From: Planctomycetota bacterium
GTDB taxonomy: Bacteria; Planctomycetota; Planctomycetia; Pirellulales; Lacipirellulaceae
Assembly: GCA_022615465.1 (NCBI GenBank)
Contig: JAKEGR010000153.1
Coordinates: 1 to 10,351, forward strand
Reading direction: 5' to 3'
Length of the DNA stretch: 10,351 nt
Shown here: one piece after another, positions 7,050-10,351 of the stretch
Layout of the letters: each line of letters opens with the position of its first letter
Numbering within the stretch: position 1 is the stretch's first letter
Translations under genes and position numbers: made by a program
Notes under the pieces: model-generated
Seen by the model: only the letters and a program-made list of their open reading frames with translations
Databases searched by the model: none
Told to the model about the DNA's origin: nothing

Positions 7050-8399
7050 ATGGATTGGACGATGATTCCGCTCTCGCTGCGACTGGCCGTGGTGTTTGTG
7101 GTCGGTGCCTGCCTGGGATCACTCGTCAACTGGGCGATCTATTCATTGGCATGGCGGCCTCGTGCTGTTTCACCTTGGGCGCCCGCATTGCCCGAGGCTG
7201 CGAGTCGCCGAGTGATGGACCGGTTGCCCGTGCTGGGCTGGTTGGGCTTGCGGCGGGAAGCGGCGCTGCATGGTCATGGATTCTGGGTGCGGCCACTGGT
7301 GCTGGAGATCGTTCTGGGAGTTCTGCTCACCGCCCTCTATTGGTGGGAAGTGGATCGGCTCGGTTTGATTCAGGGGCAAGTGGATGGAGCAATTTCGCCG
7401 CCACTTTGGGCAGCTCGCCTCCAGTTCTTGAGCCATGCGCTGCTCCTCTGCTGGATGCTCTCAGCAAGTTTCATCGATATCGATGAAAAGTACATACCCG
7501 ACGAGATCACGGTGACCGGTACGCTGCTGGGGCTGGCGATTGCCACGGTTGCGCCGATGTCGCTGTTGCCTCACGTGGCCGAGCGGGCGGCTGCTCCGGA
7601 TGTTGGTCAGGCCATTTCGCTCCTTGGCGGTGGGCAAGCATTCGGCTCGAATGGCAGGCCGCTGTGGCTTGAGCCGGTGACTGCTGTTTCCCCGCATGCA
7701 TGGCCGCCAATCTGGGCGCAGCCACTCAGTTGGCAGTCTTTGATCGTTGCACTCGGTTGCTATTGGCTGTGGTGCTTTGCCCTGGCGCCGCGGATTTGGC
7801 GAGGCCGACGCGGATCGATCTTTGCCCTTCGATTGATTGCCGCCCGCTTACGCCGGGAGCTGTTCCGGCCGCCTTTGCGGACGTTGTTGATTCTTGGTAC
7901 GGCAACCATCGTCGTCGCGTGGGCCTTTGGTGGAGTGGGTCGTTGGGGTGGTGAAGCGGCGTGGGCTGGTCTGACCACTGCATTGGTGGGCCTTGTCGCG
8001 AGCGGTGCGATCGTTTGGGCCGTGCGACTCATTGGCAGTGCGGCGTTGCGGCGCGAGGCCATGGGCTTCGGCGATGTGACGCTGATGATGATGATCGGCG
8101 TATTTCTCGGCTGGCAGGCCTGCCTGATCACGTTCTTCTTGGCGCCGTTTGCCGGATTGGTCGCGGGCGTGTCGCAGTTCATCTTGCGGCGTGACGACGT
8201 GATCCCGTATGGCCCGTTCTTATGTCTGGCTGCCGCCACGGTCGTGGTGGCTTGGGCGCCGATCTGGAAGTGGGCGCAGCCGCTGTTTGGCATGGGAGGG
8301 CTTGTGCCGTTGGTGCTGGTCGTGTGCCTTGTGCTGCTCGGCCTGATTCTTGCCGTGTGGCAGATGATCAAGACGGCGCTCTTCGGCCGCGGTGCCTGA
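7050..8399 (+). CDS. prepilin peptidase-like membrane aspartic protease (A24 family), expanded form
   Basis: This 449-residue polytopic protein has about ten hydrophobic segments, so it sits in the inner membrane. Type IV prepilin peptidases cut, and often N-methylate, pilin-like precursors. Both catalytic aspartates are visible: Asp143 in SFIDIDEKYIPD and Asp342 in MGFGD (the GxGD motif). The N-terminal pattern of the family is also recognisable: GSLVNWAIYSL (23-33), LPVLGWLGLRRE (59-70), RPLVLEI (81-87). Two departures stand out. The cysteine pairs that bind zinc in the cytoplasmic loop of many homologues are missing. The two aspartates are about 199 residues apart, leaving room for an insert of a hundred or more residues with extra hydrophobic segments. 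Substrates are unknown; no pilin gene is nearby. The ATG at 7062 is an alternative start. It may be co-transcribed with aroK. Confidence 0.85.
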   Translation: MDWTMIPLSLRLAVVFVVGACLGSLVNWAIYSLAWRPRAVSPWAPALPEAASRRVMDRLPVLGWLGLRREAALHGHGFWVRPLVLEIVLGVLLTALYWWEVDRLGLIQGQVDGAISPPLWAARLQFLSHALLLCWMLSASFIDIDEKYIPDEITVTGTLLGLAIATVAPMSLLPHVAERAAAPDVGQAISLLGGGQAFGSNGRPLWLEPVTAVSPHAWPPIWAQPLSWQSLIVALGCYWLWCFALAPRIWRGRRGSIFALRLIAARLRRELFRPPLRTLLILGTATIVVAWAFGGVGRWGGEAAWAGLTTALVGLVASGAIVWAVRLIGSAALRREAMGFGDVTLMMMIGVFLGWQACLITFFLAPFAGLVAGVSQFILRRDDVIPYGPFLCLAAATVVVAWAPIWKWAQPLFGMGGLVPLVLVVCLVLLGLILAVWQMIKTALFGRGA

Positions 8400-8446
8400 G
8401 CTACGGTTCAACGGGCTGGTAGAGCTAATCTCACTTCGGTCGCCAC

Positions 8447-8932
8447 ATGGGATTCTCGTGCGAAACGATCACCGATCCTGATGCCGGACGCGACCGAATC
8501 CTGGAACGTCGCCACGGCGTCATTGAAACCATCGGCGGCGAGTTGGGAGCGATCTATTTCCGGCCGTGGCCGAAATTGATCTCGCTGCCGGAGGTATGGC
8601 CGCTCGGGTCACGCTATCACGCGCGCGGCGATCGCGATCACTGCCTGCTGTATTACAACCAGCCCAGGCGAATGCCCAATTTCCTCGCACTCAGGTACAT
8701 TGTATCGACTTCAGGCACGAGTTACCGCACATTTCGCGCGGCCCTGGCGGTACTCGATCGCATTGCCGAGTTGAAGCAAATCGATGCGATCGTCTGCGAT
8801 GCGGCGAACACGCGGCTCTCCGATCGCCTGATGAGCCGGCTCGGCTGGGAGCCGCTCAAGCCAGATCGCTGGCATCGAAACTTCGTCCGGCGGTTCTATG
8901 GCGTCTATCCGCGCGCCAGTTGCTCGCAGTGA
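8447..8932 (+). CDS. hypothetical protein, possibly GNAT-fold
   Basis: This 161-residue soluble protein has no signal peptide or membrane segment. I do not recognise a named family. The stretch from about 113 to 151 (IVCDAANTRLSDRL, then LGWEPLKPDRW and HRNFVRRFYGVYP) resembles the end of GNAT acetyltransferases, where an Asn is followed by a helix and a Gly-aromatic turn. The acetyl-CoA pyrophosphate loop (R/QxxGxG/A) is not evident, so activity is doubtful. The ATG at 8447 lies 47 nt after the prepilin-peptidase-like gene, with no clear ribosome site. Composition resembles the neighbours, and the continuous frame and close spacing support a real gene, last in the aro-led run. Repeat copy B starts 18 nt after its stop. 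Confidence 0.7.
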   Translation: MGFSCETITDPDAGRDRILERRHGVIETIGGELGAIYFRPWPKLISLPEVWPLGSRYHARGDRDHCLLYYNQPRRMPNFLALRYIVSTSGTSYRTFRAALAVLDRIAELKQIDAIVCDAANTRLSDRLMSRLGWEPLKPDRWHRNFVRRFYGVYPRASCSQ

Positions 8933-8949
8933 ACCCATACCGATCCCGT

Positions 8950-9046
8950 CCAGGAATGAGACATCCCACGCTGATCGCGAATTGCCAGCGAGGGAGTGAT
9001 CGGTCGTTTTCGCTGGCGATTCGCGCTTGGTGTCAATTCAGTCCGC
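8950..9046 (-). repeat. dispersed hairpin element, copy B
   Basis: This 97-bp second copy lies inverted relative to 2327-2415, 17 nt after the hypothetical gene's stop. The flank 8950-8972 is identical to its counterpart, 8950-8994 matches at 40 of 45 positions, and 9009-9046 at 32 of 38. The centre pairs 8976-8994 with 9007-9025: 15 Watson-Crick pairs and four G-T pairs when read as plus-strand RNA, with a 12-nt loop. The loop is longer and different from copy A's, so the stem and outer flanks are what is conserved. The rest of the gap to 9203 shows nothing else I can support. Confidence 0.85.
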
Positions 9047-9203
9047 GGGCGGTATAAGCTGCCAGGGCTAGCACCCTGCGGGCGGGCTTGTGGTATCAAG
9101 TCGCAACTGCTAGTCTCCGCCCCTCTTCGCTCTGCCGATCGCTGCGTACAAGGTTCGTTGGCTAAATGATTCCTGACATCGATTCGCGACAGGATCCGTC
9201 GCC

Positions 9204-10043
9204 GTGCTAATCGCTACCTTTCGCCATTCCGAGGCCGTGTTTGCACTGTGGTTGCTGACGCTGCTGGCTGCTGGGTGCAACCGCTATGCCTACGCGCCCA
9301 GCCCCCCCGCTGCTGCGGTGATGCCTCAGCAGCAACCGGCGATCGTCCAACAGACTCAGCAGCACCAGCAACAGGTCGCTGATCTCGACCGCAATAATCA
9401 AGAACTCCAGGCACTCCTAGCCCAGTCGCGGCAGCAATCGCAGTTGCTGGAAGACCAGACTCGAGCCACCCAATTGCAACTAAAAGACACCACCGACCGG
9501 CTCGCGTCGTTGCAAACGGAAACGGATCAGTTGCGATCGCGGACAACCGCCCTGACGGCCTCGATGCAAACGCGGGCGCAGGCAGAGATTCGTGCCAACA
9601 ACAGCCTCACGCGTAATCTCACGATCACCAGTGTGCCGGGGGTCACGGTCCGACCGGATGGCGATGTGATCCGTGTCGAATTGCCAGCCGATCAACTATT
9701 CAATTACGGGGCGCCGCAACTCAAGTATGGGGCCGACTCACTTCTGCGTACCGTGGCAACCGAGGTGATGCAGGTTTATTCCCAGCAGCTTATCGGCATC
9801 GAAGGCCACACGGATGGTAATCCGACCTTGTCGCCGCAGTACCCAACCGATCAGCATATGGCCGTTGCTCAGGCAATGGCTGTCTACGATGCCCTGACGC
9901 GGGCGGCCGGCATACCGCCGCAGCAACTGTTCGTCGTTGGTCACGGCGGCAGCCAACCGCTGGTTTCCAACGCCACCGAGGCCGGACGCGCCCGCAATCG
10001 TCGGGTCGAACTGGTCATCTACCCGGAAACGGTGCGGCGTTAG
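9204..10043 (+). CDS. OmpA-family lipoprotein with coiled coil
   Basis: This 279-residue predicted outer-membrane lipoprotein has signal segment 1-24 with a hydrophobic core and a lipobox ending at Cys25 (LLAAGC; Ala at -3 is tolerated but not typical). A Gln-rich stretch (about 40-57) and coiled coil (to about 125) follow, then an OmpA C-terminal domain (about 150-275) with EGHTDGNP (200-207) and RARNRRVELVIYPE near the end. OmpA domains hold the envelope to peptidoglycan; Asp204 matches the ligand-binding Asp. The conserved Arg that normally partners it appears to be Gln223 (VAQAMAVYDAL). The start is GTG 9204, supported by AGGA at 9191-9194 nine bases before it and by the signal peptide; the next in-frame Met would remove the lipobox. 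It follows a 271-nt gap, so it is probably a separate unit. Confidence 0.9.
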   Translation: MLIATFRHSEAVFALWLLTLLAAGCNRYAYAPSPPAAAVMPQQQPAIVQQTQQHQQQVADLDRNNQELQALLAQSRQQSQLLEDQTRATQLQLKDTTDRLASLQTETDQLRSRTTALTASMQTRAQAEIRANNSLTRNLTITSVPGVTVRPDGDVIRVELPADQLFNYGAPQLKYGADSLLRTVATEVMQVYSQQLIGIEGHTDGNPTLSPQYPTDQHMAVAQAMAVYDALTRAAGIPPQQLFVVGHGGSQPLVSNATEAGRARNRRVELVIYPETVRR

Positions 10044-10048
10044 CAGCC

Positions 10049-10063
10049 CTGCCACGGCGGCAG
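10049..10063 (+). terminator. weak hairpin after the OmpA-family gene
   Basis: CTGCC and GGCAG form a 5-bp stem around ACGGC, starting 6 nt after the stop codon. No T-run follows, so termination is doubtful. Its place right after the gene is the only support. Confidence 0.25.
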
Positions 10064-10178
10064 ATCACCGAGTAGAATGGGGTCGCGGCGAACGCTTTCG
10101 CTGAACGACTGTCTTGAAGTTGGCGAGTCCTGCCAGTTCGCCGACGTATCCCTTGGTTTGTCATCCCTGTTTATCCGA

Positions 10179-10351
10179 ATGATCGCGATCATCGATTACG
10201 AAATGGGCAACCTTCGCAGCGTGCAGAAGGGCTTTGAACGCGTCGGGCATGCCGCGACAATCACCAGCGATCCGACCGAACTGGCCGAGGCGGACAAAAT
10301 CGTGCTGCCGGGTGTGGGAGCGTTTCGTGACGCGATCGCGGCTCTCGGCAA
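10179..10351 (+). CDS. hisH: imidazole glycerol phosphate synthase glutaminase subunit HisH (5' part)
   Basis: The first 57 codons are present; the window edge cuts the gene. HisH releases ammonia from glutamine and feeds it to HisF for ring closure in histidine synthesis, a reaction that also yields AICAR. The N-terminus is family-typical: [12 protein letters not shown] (4-15), then [13 protein letters not shown] (41-53) containing the PGVGAF loop of class I amidotransferases. The nucleophile Cys and the His-Glu pair lie beyond the edge, so activity cannot be judged. The ATG at 10179 fits the family start; no good ribosome site precedes it. The start codon is inside a perfect 14-bp palindrome (10179-10192). 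It is 135 nt from the OmpA-family gene, so it may have its own promoter. Confidence 0.93.
   Translation, partial: MIAIIDYEMGNLRSVQKGFERVGHAATITSDPTELAEADKIVLPGVGAFRDAIAALG

Noticed and set aside
7472..7485. Perfect 14-bp palindrome CATCGATATCGATG
   Set aside because: It encodes the catalytic Ile-Asp-Ile-Asp-Glu stretch of the prepilin-peptidase-like protein, which explains the pattern.
9088..9116. Possible promoter TTGTGG, 17 nt, TAGTCT before the OmpA-family gene
   Set aside because: Each hexamer matches consensus at about half its positions, as expected by chance.

Overview
The window reads as ordinary chromosomal DNA from a planctomycete, most likely a Pirellulales-type genome. This is inferred from protein style, not from a marker gene. 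The supporting signs are a fused AroD-AroE protein (such fusions are known from the PVC group, among others), an EF-P paralogue of the YeiP/EfpL type, a large prepilin-peptidase-like membrane protein, an NtrC-type regulator with a GAFTDA loop, GC-rich codons, and mostly weak Shine-Dalgarno signals.

Layout: a leftward EF-P-like gene (99-662) with its own intrinsic terminator stands back to back with a rightward sigma-54-type response regulator (863-2266). Everything after that is rightward. It comprises a 68-residue cysteine-rich protein (2526-2732), mutL with an intact endonuclease site (2814-4736), aroDE (4877-6373), aroK (6450-6977), a prepilin-peptidase-like protein (7050-8399), a conserved-looking hypothetical protein (8447-8932), an OmpA-family lipoprotein (9204-10043), and the first 57 codons of hisH, cut by the window edge (10179-10351). 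No stretch over 300 bases lacks a gene; the longest gaps are 2267-2525 and 8933-9203.

Functionally, aroDE and aroK supply three shikimate-pathway activities: dehydroquinate dehydratase, shikimate dehydrogenase and shikimate kinase. They are spaced 76 nt apart and could share a transcript with the prepilin-peptidase-like gene and the hypothetical gene (gaps of 72 and 47 nt). mutL acts in mismatch repair and hisH in histidine synthesis. The regulator and the lipoprotein have no target or partner visible here.

The most unusual signal is outside the genes. Two copies of a roughly 90-97 bp element lie in inverted orientation at 2327-2415 and 8950-9046, each just after a rightward gene. Each folds into a long hairpin, with a conserved outer flank and one compensated base-pair change between copies. 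I see no CRISPR array, transposase, phage gene, tRNA or rRNA, and no obvious new multi-gene system.
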